Assembly: GCA_026391355.1 (NCBI GenBank)
Contig: JAPLDH010000053.1
Span: 1-64,000, forward strand
Source of the DNA: Bacteroidota bacterium
GTDB lineage: Bacteria > Bacteroidota > Bacteroidia > Bacteroidales > FEN-979
Reading direction: 5' to 3'
DNA: 64,000 nt
Shown here: in pieces, positions 25,759 to 34,045 of the stretch
Layout of the letters: each line of letters opens with the position of its first letter
Position numbering within the stretch: position 1 is the first letter of the stretch
Made by a program: the position numbers and the translations under genes
The notes under the pieces: model-generated
What the model was told of the DNA's origin: nothing
What the model saw: the letters and a program-made list of their open reading frames with translations, nothing else
Databases searched by the model: none

Positions 25759-27732
25759 TTATATATGCTTCGACCCATTGACGCCATTATTCCGGATCAT
25801 CATGAGCGGGATATCTGTATCGATGAATAATGGTACGGCTTCAATTGTCACATTACTGGTATCAAGTCCCAGCGACCGGACTTCGGAGATCCCGAAATTT
25901 TTGAATATTGAGTACATATCCATGATAAACTGCTCCCTGGGGGGGAAGTCAAAATCGTAATTCTGTATCCTGTCGATCACCACAAACCGGAAATCACTCA
26001 TGACATTGAACTTTCTGAGCGATTCATACCTGCTGAGGAGGTCGATCTCCTTGTTCTTGTTCATTTCCTCGATCACCTGCCGGAAGAAGAGGTTCACACG
26101 GGGTTGCACCTTAAAACCGATCTTAAAATCAACCTTGATAAGAATATCAGGGATCAGGTGGGTGATCCTGTATTCGAGAACATGGGGTTCATCCAGGATA
26201 TCCACATGGAGCAACCAATAAACATCGGCTCGCTTCGGTTGTTTGTGAAGAATCGAATAGATGATCTTTGATTCAACATCTGTCGATTTGTTTGCCTTTG
26301 TAAGAAACACAAGGTTTGTGGCATATTTGGAAACGGAATGATCGGTAGAGAGGGCTTTGATAACATCGTAATAGTTCTCGATCTTAATAAATTCGATAAA
26401 GCTGTTTTTTATTTTCCGGCCATTAAACCAGATATACATGACCAGGAAAAGGAATCCCCCGAGAAGGATCGTAAACCAGCCTCCATGTACAAATTTATTC
26501 AGGTTTGCGACGAGAAAAGTTCCCTCAATTGAAAGGAAGACAAATAATAGCAGGACAATGAGAATGATCGGGAATTTGTGGTAATACATATAAATACTGA
26601 GCAGTACTGTGGTCATGAGCATCGTTAGGGTGATCGACAAACCATAGGCTGCTTCCATATTTGAGGAGTGCTGGAAAAACAGGATCACAAACAGGCACAA
26701 GACATAAAGTATCCAGTTGATACTCGAAATATACATTTGTCCTTTGATATTTGTCGGATAGTTGATCTTTATCTTGGGCCAGAAATTCAATGAAATGGCC
26801 TCGCTGATGAGGGTAAAGGAGCCGCTGATCAGCGCCTGGCTGGCTATGACAGCCGCTGCAGTCGCTATGATGATCCCGGTGATCAGAAACCATCCAGGCA
26901 TGATGGAAAAGAACGGGTTGGTGTCGGAATAGACTTTTTCAGCATTTTTAAGGATCCATGCACCCTGGCCGAAATAATTCAGCAGCAGGGCGGTTTTTAC
27001 GAAAGTCCATGAGATCCTGATATTTTTTAGTCCGCAATGTCCCAGGTCAGAATATAAGGCTTCGGCCCCTGTAGTGCAGAGGAATACAGCGCCTAAAAGG
27101 ACAAATCCATGCGGGAACTTTGCAATAAAAAGATAGGCATAATAAGGATTGATTGCCTTGAAGATGGCGGGATATTTTATGATCTGTGCCAATCCGAGGG
27201 TTCCGAGCATCGTGAACCAGAGCAGCATAATGGGACCAAATGACCCTCCAACTGTTTTTGTACCAAATCCCTGAATGAAGAATAATGCTGTGATGATAAC
27301 AATGACAATCGGGATTACCGGGATTCGCGGGTTGATATTGATCAGGCCCTCAACTGCTGAAACAATGGTAATGGAAGGAGTGATGACGCCATCGGCCAGC
27401 AGTGCACAACCACCGATAATTGCAAAGATATATGCCCATTTTGCTTTTTTGCGGATTAAGGCAAACAAGGAGAAAATCCCACCTTCACCTTTATTATCGG
27501 CTCTCAGGGTGATGATGATATATTTCAGGGTGGTTTGTAAAGTCAATGTCCAGAAGATTGCGGATAAGCCACCCAAAATGAAATTTGTAGAGATCGTATC
27601 TGCCCCTGCCACGATGGCCCGCATCACATAAAGTGGGGAAGTACCCAGGTCTCCAAAAACAATTCCAAGAGTGATAAGAAGCCCCGTTCCACTAACGGTT
27701 GAAATCTGATTATGACTTAATCGGCGGTTCAT
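25759..27732 (-). CDS. kup: KUP-family potassium uptake permease
   Basis: The 657-aa protein has about twelve membrane helices in its first 430 residues, opening with the family signature GIVFGDLGTSPLYVMRAI, followed by a large soluble C-terminal domain (residues about 440-657). It is a proton-coupled K+ importer of the inner membrane. Its ATG overlaps the stop codon of the DedA-family gene by 4 nt (27729-27732), indicating one leftward transcript with dedA first. The length and motifs are normal for the family. Confidence 0.93.
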   Translation of the reverse strand: MNRRLSHNQISTVSGTGLLITLGIVFGDLGTSPLYVMRAIVAGADTISTNFILGGLSAIFWTLTLQTTLKYIIITLRADNKGEGGIFSLFALIRKKAKWAYIFAIIGGCALLADGVITPSITIVSAVEGLININPRIPVIPIVIVIITALFFIQGFGTKTVGGSFGPIMLLWFTMLGTLGLAQIIKYPAIFKAINPYYAYLFIAKFPHGFVLLGAVFLCTTGAEALYSDLGHCGLKNIRISWTFVKTALLLNYFGQGAWILKNAEKVYSDTNPFFSIMPGWFLITGIIIATAAAVIASQALISGSFTLISEAISLNFWPKIKINYPTNIKGQMYISSINWILYVLCLFVILFFQHSSNMEAAYGLSITLTMLMTTVLLSIYMYYHKFPIILIVLLLFVFLSIEGTFLVANLNKFVHGGWFTILLGGFLFLVMYIWFNGRKIKNSFIEFIKIENYYDVIKALSTDHSVSKYATNLVFLTKANKSTDVESKIIYSILHKQPKRADVYWLLHVDILDEPHVLEYRITHLIPDILIKVDFKIGFKVQPRVNLFFRQVIEEMNKNKEIDLLSRYESLRKFNVMSDFRFVVIDRIQNYDFDFPPREQFIMDMYSIFKNFGISEVRSLGLDTSNVTIEAVPLFIDTDIPLMMIRNNGVNGSKHI

Positions 27733-28394
27733 GATTTCGTTGATAATTTCTTCCTGCTTGCCATGTTCCTGATCAGCGTGATAATGATCGGTAACAGGGA
27801 AACCAAAATAATGGTCATGATGGCTATACTGAAGTTCTTTTTAATGAAAGGAATATTTCCGAAGAAATATCCGGCAAGGGCAAAAATATTAACCCACAGT
27901 ATGTTACCTATTATACTGAAAGAGAAAAACCGGAGATAACGCATGGTCCCCACGCCCGCCACAAAGGGGGCAAATGTGCGGATGATCGGCATAAACCGTG
28001 CGAGGATCAGGGCTTTGCCTCCATGCTTTTCATAAAAAACATGGGTTTTGGTAAGGTATTCCCGTTTGATCAGTCTGAAATCCCTTTCGTACACCTGTTC
28101 ACCAATGAATCTGCCAATAAAGTAATTGGTATTGTCACCGGTAAAAGCTGCAGTAATAAGTAATAAAACAAGGAAGACGATATTTAACGGCTGACCTTCC
28201 ATAGCAGCAATGGTACCTGCAGCAAAGATCAGGGAGTCGCCCGGTAAAAAAGGAGTAACCACCAACCCGGTTTCACAGAAAATGATGGCAAAAAGAATCA
28301 GGTAGGTCCACGTGCGGTAATCAGTGACAATATTCTGCAGGTGAATATCGATGTGTAATACAAAATCGAAAAAATCCTTGATCAGTTGCAGCAT
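27729..28394 (-). CDS. DedA-family (SNARE-associated/VTT domain) membrane protein
   Basis: The 221-aa integral membrane protein carries the DedA hallmarks: ETGLVVTPFLPGDSLIFAAG near residues 40-60, FTGDNTNYFIGRFIGEQVY, and RFMPIIRTFAPFVAGVGTM with the conserved arginines. The family acts in lipid (undecaprenyl phosphate or phospholipid) translocation and proton homeostasis in the inner membrane. It is transcribed leftward just ahead of kup with a 4-nt overlap and diverges from pnuC. The start at 28394 (MLQLIKDFFDFVLHID) is typical. Confidence 0.92.
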   Translation of the reverse strand: MLQLIKDFFDFVLHIDIHLQNIVTDYRTWTYLILFAIIFCETGLVVTPFLPGDSLIFAAGTIAAMEGQPLNIVFLVLLLITAAFTGDNTNYFIGRFIGEQVYERDFRLIKREYLTKTHVFYEKHGGKALILARFMPIIRTFAPFVAGVGTMRYLRFFSFSIIGNILWVNIFALAGYFFGNIPFIKKNFSIAIMTIILVSLLPIIITLIRNMASRKKLSTKS

Positions 28395-28502
28395 ATAAAG
28401 GACGTGTTTTTCAGAAAAATGTGCAAATGTACACTATTATTTCGTTTCTAAACTATTGAATAAGAAAAACAATCCGGCAGCAATTTCAAGCATCGCTTTT
28501 CC

Positions 28503-28510
28503 TACTTTTG
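28503..28510 (+). promoter_or_regulatory. Candidate -7 box for the pnuC operon
   Basis: TACTTTTG matches TAnnTTTG exactly and lies 52 nt before the pnuC ATG. No clear -33 TTTG is present. Confidence 0.4.
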
Positions 28511-28561
28511 CTTTTTGTAACAATCAGGATCCATATAACATTTTCGGATTAACCATCGTGC

Positions 28562-29164
28562 ATGAATTGTGTCATTGAATTTGGTTTTATCAAAACTTCC
28601 GTCATCGAGATGATAGCCGTTGCCTTTGGGTTGGTTTGTGTCTGGTCGATGAAAAAGGAGAGCATACTTGCATACCCCACAGGAATAGTGAATGTGGTGA
28701 TTTATATATATATATGCTTCTCAGCCAGGCTATATGCATATGCCGGAATAAATGTTTTTTATGCAGTGATGAGCGGATATGGCTGGTATGTTTGGTCGCG
28801 GAAGAATGATCAGGAACAAACTATCCGGATAACCCGGTTGTCAAAAAAGGGTTTGGTGATCAATATTGCTGCCATTATTATCTTCTTTGTTATTCTGCGG
28901 ATCTTATTGGCATACTATACAGATAGCGTTGTTCCTACCTGGGATGCCATCACTACCGCCATCTATATTATCGGGATGTGGTTACTGGCGAGAAAAAAAA
29001 TAGAGAACTGGGTTGCATGGATCGCCGGGGATTTTATCTCTATCTGGTTGTTTGCATATGAAAAACTCTATTTCAGCAGTTTCCAGTTCCTGGTGTTTAC
29101 TATTATTGCAGTTGCCGGATTCATTGAGTGGAGGAAAAAACTGAACTTATCTGTTTCGTCATAA
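28562..29164 (+). CDS. pnuC: PnuC-type nicotinamide riboside transporter
   Basis: The 200-aa membrane protein has about seven helices. PnuC features include the LVCVWSMKKESILAYPTGIV segment early on, the NVFYAVMSGYGWYVW helix around residue 65, and a late WLLARKKIENWVAWIAGDFI, which carry the conserved tryptophans and asparagines of the vitamin-binding site. It imports nicotinamide riboside by facilitated diffusion, trapped by phosphorylation. The next gene encodes the matching riboside kinase 12 nt downstream, so the operon forms a minimal NAD salvage route. Confidence 0.93.
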   Translation: MNCVIEFGFIKTSVIEMIAVAFGLVCVWSMKKESILAYPTGIVNVVIYIYICFSARLYAYAGINVFYAVMSGYGWYVWSRKNDQEQTIRITRLSKKGLVINIAAIIIFFVILRILLAYYTDSVVPTWDAITTAIYIIGMWLLARKKIENWVAWIAGDFISIWLFAYEKLYFSSFQFLVFTIIAVAGFIEWRKKLNLSVSS

Positions 29165-29176
29165 ATCAGTCAGGAT

Positions 29177-29713
29177 TTGATAAAAAGGATCGCCATAACA
29201 GGACCGGAATCCACCGGAAAATCACTGCTTTCAGAAAGGCTTGCCGGTTATTATCATACAACCTGGGTACCGGAGTTTGCACGGGAATACATCGACGGGC
29301 TCGACCGTGAATATAACCAGGAGGATATCCTGAAAATTGCCAGGGGTCAGCTCCGGAATGAGAACAGGTTGCTGAAAAGCGCAAACCAATATCTTTTCTG
29401 CGATACCGAACTCATTGTAACCAAGATCTGGAGCGAAGTCAAATACAACAAGTGTGATGAATGGATCCTGAAGAAGATCGAAGAACACAAATATGATTTT
29501 TACCTTTTATGTTACATAGATATACCCTGGGAATATGACCCGCAAAGAGAACATCCTCAATTGCGGGAACATCTTTTCGATCTCTATCTGCAGGAGATGA
29601 CCGAACGCAATCTGCCGTTTGCAGTGGTTTCCGGGTTGGGGGAGGAGAGGTTGAAGAACGCTGTGAAAATAATTAATAAAAATTTCGTCGATCACCCCCT
29701 CTCTTTTCTTTAA
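29177..29713 (+). CDS. NadR-like nicotinamide riboside kinase (AAA/P-loop ATPase)
   Basis: The 178-aa P-loop kinase begins with the nucleotide-binding motif ITGPESTGKS at residues 6-15, followed by WVPEFAREYIDG and CDTELIVTKIWSEV, features of the C-terminal kinase domain of NadR; the N-terminal regulator and adenylyltransferase domains are absent. It phosphorylates nicotinamide riboside to NMN after PnuC import. Translation must start at TTG 29177, because no ATG precedes the P-loop and the frame gives a normal N-terminus (M-IKRIAITG). The last codons and the stop are embedded in the hairpin element at 29693-29737. Confidence 0.88.
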   Translation: MIKRIAITGPESTGKSLLSERLAGYYHTTWVPEFAREYIDGLDREYNQEDILKIARGQLRNENRLLKSANQYLFCDTELIVTKIWSEVKYNKCDEWILKKIEEHKYDFYLLCYIDIPWEYDPQREHPQLREHLFDLYLQEMTERNLPFAVVSGLGEERLKNAVKIINKNFVDHPLSFL

Positions 29714-29737
29714 AGAGAGGGGGTTGGGGGTGAGTTT
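29693..29737. repeat. C/G-rich hairpin element overlapping a gene end
   Basis: A perfect 12-bp stem, CCCCCTCTCTTT (29695-29706) and AAAGAGAGGGGG (29712-29723), with a 5-nt loop, is followed by TTGGGGGTGA. Read in reverse complement it begins CTCACCCCCAACCCCC, the same layout as the element at 10171-10212. It encodes the C-terminus and TAA of the riboside kinase. There is no U-run, but the strong stem could still end or protect the transcript. Confidence 0.75.
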
Positions 29738-29811
29738 ATGAATAAGTAAGATTACCTTTCAATTTAATTATTTTATAACTTTAAACATTTATTAAAATAA
29801 GAGCTGCAATT

Positions 29812-30984
29812 TTGGCCGACCGGATCACAGTTTTATTTCTTCCCCGCTGGTATCCGAACCATTATGATCCTATGGCAGGATTATTCGTTCAGCGGCAGGC
29901 AGAAGCCGTATCGGAGTTTTGTGATGTGGTGGTGTTATATGCTCATCCTGTTGAAGGGGCTGCCAATAAATACGAGGTTGACATCTCCTTTGAAAATAAA
30001 ATACATACTTTAAGGGTTTATTATCGTATTCCCACAAGGAACATCCCCTTGCTTTCAGCATGCTTGAAAACCATCCGGTTTATCGGGGCTTACCGCCGCG
30101 GATTCCGGCAACTGAAAAACTTTAAACCCGACCTTATCCATGTCCATATCCTCACCAGGCACGGACTGATCGCATGGTTCTGTAAACTTTCCGGAAAGAT
30201 CCCTTACCTGGTTTCTGAGCATTGGTCGAGATATTTTCCTGAAAACGGCTCCTATAAAGGCCGGGTAAGAAAATGGCTGACGAAAAAGGTGGTCAGGAAT
30301 GCGGCAGCTTTGATCACGGTTTCTGAGAAGCTGAAAAATGCCATGATTGATCTGGGACTGGGGCTCACCAAATATTACACAGTTCCGAATGTAGTGGATT
30401 TCAATTTTTTTAAACCGGATTCAACAATAAAAAACAGGGATAAAAAAGAAATCGTTCATGTCTCCTGTTTTGAAGATAAATCAAAAAACATATCCGGGTT
30501 TCTGAACGTTCTAAAGACCCTTACAAAGAAACGGAGCGATTTCATATGCAGGTTTATTGGCGAGGGCCCCGATCTTGAAATAATGAAGACATATGCTTCT
30601 GTCCTCGGACTGAATGAGGATATCGTCGTCTTTACCGGGTTAAAAGAGGGAAACGAACTGTTGAAGCTGATGAACTCGGCTGATTTCCTTGTATTATCAA
30701 GTCACTATGAAACCTTCGGAACTGTCATTGCCGAGAGTTTTGCATGTGGCGTTCCGGTTATTGCCACAGAAGTCGGGATTGTACCGGAAATTGTGAATCA
30801 GGATAATGGTATTTGTATTCCTGTTAATGATGACCTGGCCATGATCCGTGCAATGGAAACGATGCTGAATGGTTCTGTGGTGTATGAGAAAGAAAAGATC
30901 CGGTCAGCAGTTATCCGGAAATTCAGTCCGGAAGTGATTGGAAAACAGATTTTTGAAATTTACAAGGAGGTATGGAAGCGGTAA
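29812..30984 (+). CDS. Glycosyltransferase family 4 (GT-B fold)
   Basis: The 390-aa cytoplasmic or membrane-associated glycosyltransferase has an N-terminal acceptor domain (RWYPNHYDPMAGLFVQRQAE, with a GxF-type loop) and a C-terminal nucleotide-sugar domain (RFIGEGPDLEIMK; the E-x7-E element in SHYETFGTVIAESFACGVPV). This is typical of GT4 retaining enzymes in exopolysaccharide or O-antigen assembly. The start is TTG 29812 (M-ADRITVLFLPRWYP); the first ATG, at 29872, would delete the conserved N-terminal strand. It is followed closely by a formyltransferase-type gene and a flippase, forming a small glycan-assembly cluster. Confidence 0.9.
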   Translation: MADRITVLFLPRWYPNHYDPMAGLFVQRQAEAVSEFCDVVVLYAHPVEGAANKYEVDISFENKIHTLRVYYRIPTRNIPLLSACLKTIRFIGAYRRGFRQLKNFKPDLIHVHILTRHGLIAWFCKLSGKIPYLVSEHWSRYFPENGSYKGRVRKWLTKKVVRNAAALITVSEKLKNAMIDLGLGLTKYYTVPNVVDFNFFKPDSTIKNRDKKEIVHVSCFEDKSKNISGFLNVLKTLTKKRSDFICRFIGEGPDLEIMKTYASVLGLNEDIVVFTGLKEGNELLKLMNSADFLVLSSHYETFGTVIAESFACGVPVIATEVGIVPEIVNQDNGICIPVNDDLAMIRAMETMLNGSVVYEKEKIRSAVIRKFSPEVIGKQIFEIYKEVWKR

Positions 30985-30988
30985 TCTG

Positions 30989-32677
30989 ATGGAGAACCAG
31001 GATCAGAAGACATTACGATTTGCTGTCATGTGCACCGGCACGAACTTTCAACGCTGGCAGGCAGATGCCATCAGATTGTTGCAGCGAAATCACCGGCTGG
31101 TGCTCCTGATCAAAGATCCGAGGGTTCCGGTGAAACAAAGTTTATGGAAGAAGCTGTATTCCTATCACTGGTCACAAATCCTCTTCTTTTTTTGTTACCG
31201 GTTTTTTTTCAGGTTCAGGGAAAAATCAATTGTAGATCTCAGCGCTGAAGTGCAGGATATTGAAATGATCTCCTGTGAGGTTCAAAAGAAAGGGTATTCC
31301 GAATATTTCAAGCATGAGGACATCGATCTGATAAAATCGTTCCAACTTGATTTTATTATCCGGTTTGGGTTTAACATCATCCGGGGAGAAATATTAAAAG
31401 CTGCCCAATATGGGGTTTGGTCATTCCACCATGATGATGAAACAAAGTACAGGGGAGGTCCTGCCGGATTCTGGGAGATCTGGTTCAGGGACCCTTTAAA
31501 TGGGGCAATCCTTCAACAATTGACAGAGAAGCTCGACAGCGGGATCATCCTGAAAAAGGGATGGCTGAAAACGATATCCCATTCATATTCAGGAAATCTT
31601 GATCAATTGCTGAATGAATCCGCTGCCTGGCCCACACAGGTTGCAACATCCATTGCACATGGATCGTCAGTCAATGCTGAACCCTCTGCCAGCAAAGCCC
31701 CGGTGTATAAAGTCCCCGGTAACATGAAAATGATATTCTTCCTTATCAGGCTTTTTAGAAACAAAGTGAAATTTCACATGGATGAATTATTCAGGTCGGA
31801 AAAATGGAATGTTGCTGTAATTGATAAACCGGTTCATGAAGCATTGACAGATCCTTCATTCAATTCAGGTAATGCTTTATGGATGGAAGAAGCTCCGGCA
31901 GGTCAGTATTATGCGGATCCATTTCCTTTTATCCTGAATGGAAAAACACACATCCTGTTTGAACATTATCATTATCATGAGCATCAGGCGTATATCTCCT
32001 CTGTTTCCATCGAAAAGGATAAATCATTCGGTACTATTACAAAAGCCATCTCCATATCGGGACATTTGTCTTATCCTTCCATATTCCTGCATAAAGATGA
32101 AACTTATTGTATTCCTGAATCTTTTCATAGTCATTCTGTCGATCTGTATCGACTTGATAAAGAAAATAGCAGGTTTGAATACATGAAAACCATCCTTTCC
32201 GGTATTGACGCTGTTGATCCGACGCTTTTATTTTATAACGGATACTTCTGGCTTTTCTTCACATTGAAAACCCAGTCGAATGCTTCTTTGCATGTCTGGT
32301 TTTCAACTGAGTTAAACGGGGAGTATTCCCCCCATTTCAATAACCCGGTGAAAACGGATATCCGTGCATCCCGGCCGGCAGGTTCTTTTTTTATTCATAA
32401 CGGTGAACTGTATCGTCCTGCACAGGATTGTTCTGTGACCTATGGAGGGCAGGTTGTGATAAACAAGGTAGTAAAACTGACCCCGTTTGAATTTGAGGAG
32501 GAGGTGGTAAAAACGATTTCACCGGATAAAAATTTCAGATATTCAAAAGGGCTGCATACTTTATCAGGCATTTCCGGAGTTACTGTCATTGACGGAAAGC
32601 GATATGTTTTCAATTCGAATGCCTTCAGGGAGCAATTGTTCAGCAAAATAAGGAGAATGAAAAAAAACCGGGAATAA
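30989..32677 (+). CDS. Formyltransferase domain fused to GINT1-like beta-propeller domain
   Basis: The protein is 562 aa from ATG 30989, 4 nt after the GT4 stop; an in-frame ATG at 30938 would overlap that gene. Residues about 10-215 resemble the Fmt/PurN formyltransferase domain, including YGVWSFHHDDETKYRGGPAG and EKLDSGIILKKG, although the classic HxSLLP loop is altered to FHHDDE. Residues about 285-560 resemble the N-terminal propeller-like domain of glucosamine inositolphosphorylceramide transferases (QYYADPFPFILNGKTHILFE; repeated Y/F-x-PE phrases). It may formylate or otherwise modify a sugar during surface-glycan assembly together with its neighbours. The exact substrate is unknown. 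Confidence 0.75.
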   Translation: MENQDQKTLRFAVMCTGTNFQRWQADAIRLLQRNHRLVLLIKDPRVPVKQSLWKKLYSYHWSQILFFFCYRFFFRFREKSIVDLSAEVQDIEMISCEVQKKGYSEYFKHEDIDLIKSFQLDFIIRFGFNIIRGEILKAAQYGVWSFHHDDETKYRGGPAGFWEIWFRDPLNGAILQQLTEKLDSGIILKKGWLKTISHSYSGNLDQLLNESAAWPTQVATSIAHGSSVNAEPSASKAPVYKVPGNMKMIFFLIRLFRNKVKFHMDELFRSEKWNVAVIDKPVHEALTDPSFNSGNALWMEEAPAGQYYADPFPFILNGKTHILFEHYHYHEHQAYISSVSIEKDKSFGTITKAISISGHLSYPSIFLHKDETYCIPESFHSHSVDLYRLDKENSRFEYMKTILSGIDAVDPTLLFYNGYFWLFFTLKTQSNASLHVWFSTELNGEYSPHFNNPVKTDIRASRPAGSFFIHNGELYRPAQDCSVTYGGQVVINKVVKLTPFEFEEEVVKTISPDKNFRYSKGLHTLSGISGVTVIDGKRYVFNSNAFREQLFSKIRRMKKNRE

Positions 32678-32680
32678 GAT

Positions 32681-33943
32681 ATGTTCAGGAAGATCATTGG
32701 GACAATCCGGACAAGGGTCATCATTGCAGTGGTGACATTACTCGTGGTCATGCTGAATGTACGCTATCTCGGAGCGGCAAATTTCGGGACGATCGCTCTG
32801 ATCATTTATTCAATCAGCATTGTCCAGACCATAAACAATTTCATCGGAGGGGGAGCCATCGTCTATTTTGTACCACGCAGGGATCCCTTTATCCTTTTAT
32901 TCCTGTCGTACACCTGGTCGGTTGTTACTTCGGTGGTTGTCGTTGTGATACTACAATTGCTGCACCTCATTCCCGAAGGGTTCTTTCTGCATGTGATGAT
33001 CTTATCGCTCCTGCTTTCCATGGGTTCTGTCAATTATCTGATCCTGCTTGGCCGGGAGAGGATCAGCGCCTATAACAATATCACGCTTTTCCAGACGCTT
33101 GTTCTTTTCCTTGTTTTTCTTTTTTTCGTGCACTTTACTTCGCGCAGGGATGTGTTTATCTATATTATGGGTTTATATTCATCCTACCTTTTTGCATTTC
33201 TGACAAGCCTGGTCATGATCCTGCCCGAATTGAAAGTCAGGCAGATAAAAAACGTCTGGTCTGTTTTAAAGGATATTTTTAATTATGGGGCTGTGATGCA
33301 GGTTGGAAATATTCTTCAACTCTTTAATTACCGGATGGGCATCTATTTCCTGGATTTTTTTCAGGGAAGGGTGGCTGTCGGGATCTACTCAGTAGGAGCA
33401 CAGTTCTCAGAGGGGTTATGGATCATCAGCAAGAGCATTTCTGTTGTTCAAATGTCGCGGATATCCAATACCAATGATACCCGGTATGCGAGCCGTATTA
33501 CCCTCAACCTGATAAAGATTGGCGTGATACTTACGCTGATCGGGCTGATCATATTACTGATACTCCCCACCTCATTCTTTTCATATCTTCTTGGCCGGAA
33601 TTTACCAGACATCAAGCTGGTTATGGTTTTTCTTGCCACAGGTATCCTCACCTTATCGGTTTCGATCATTCTAAGTCCATTCTTCTCGGGCATTGGGAAA
33701 CCGGTGTACAATGCCATCAGTTCGGCCATTGGCCTGGTTTTTACGGTTGGTCTGGGACTTATCCTTATTCCAAAGTATGGGGTCATTGGCGCTGCCATTT
33801 CTGCTTCGGTTTCATACTCAATGGCAACATTCTTTCAATTGATCATTTTTATCAGAAAAACAGGATTAAAGGGTGCTGACTTCCTTCTTCACAAAGATGA
33901 GATAACCATGATGAAGAATGAATTCAGGGGTCTCATAAAATGA
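32681..33943 (+). CDS. Polysaccharide flippase (Wzx/MVF-type lipid-linked sugar exporter)
   Basis: The 420-aa hydrophobic protein has about twelve predicted membrane helices and the MATE/MVF layout of polysaccharide biosynthesis proteins (RTRVIIAVVTLLVVMLNVRY with GAANFG in the first helix pair; IPKYGVIGAAISASVSYSMA near the C-terminus). It would move lipid-linked oligosaccharide across the inner membrane. It starts 3 nt after the formyltransferase fusion gene, so the three genes are probably one operon. Confidence 0.88.
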   Translation: MFRKIIGTIRTRVIIAVVTLLVVMLNVRYLGAANFGTIALIIYSISIVQTINNFIGGGAIVYFVPRRDPFILLFLSYTWSVVTSVVVVVILQLLHLIPEGFFLHVMILSLLLSMGSVNYLILLGRERISAYNNITLFQTLVLFLVFLFFVHFTSRRDVFIYIMGLYSSYLFAFLTSLVMILPELKVRQIKNVWSVLKDIFNYGAVMQVGNILQLFNYRMGIYFLDFFQGRVAVGIYSVGAQFSEGLWIISKSISVVQMSRISNTNDTRYASRITLNLIKIGVILTLIGLIILLILPTSFFSYLLGRNLPDIKLVMVFLATGILTLSVSIILSPFFSGIGKPVYNAISSAIGLVFTVGLGLILIPKYGVIGAAISASVSYSMATFFQLIIFIRKTGLKGADFLLHKDEITMMKNEFRGLIK

Positions 33944-34014
33944 ATTGTTTTCACCCGTTTAAAACTTTCTAATAACTCTCTTTCTCAGGTTAAGCTTACC
34001 GATGTTCTTTCGGT

Positions 34015-34022
34015 TATATTTG
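34015..34022 (+). promoter_or_regulatory. Candidate -7 box for parE
   Basis: TATATTTG is an exact TAnnTTTG match 23 nt before the parE ATG. A small inverted repeat, ACCGA-N7-TCGGT, directly precedes it and could be an operator or chance. Confidence 0.45.
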
Positions 34023-34045
34023 CACCCTGAAAAATTGGTTTCAAT

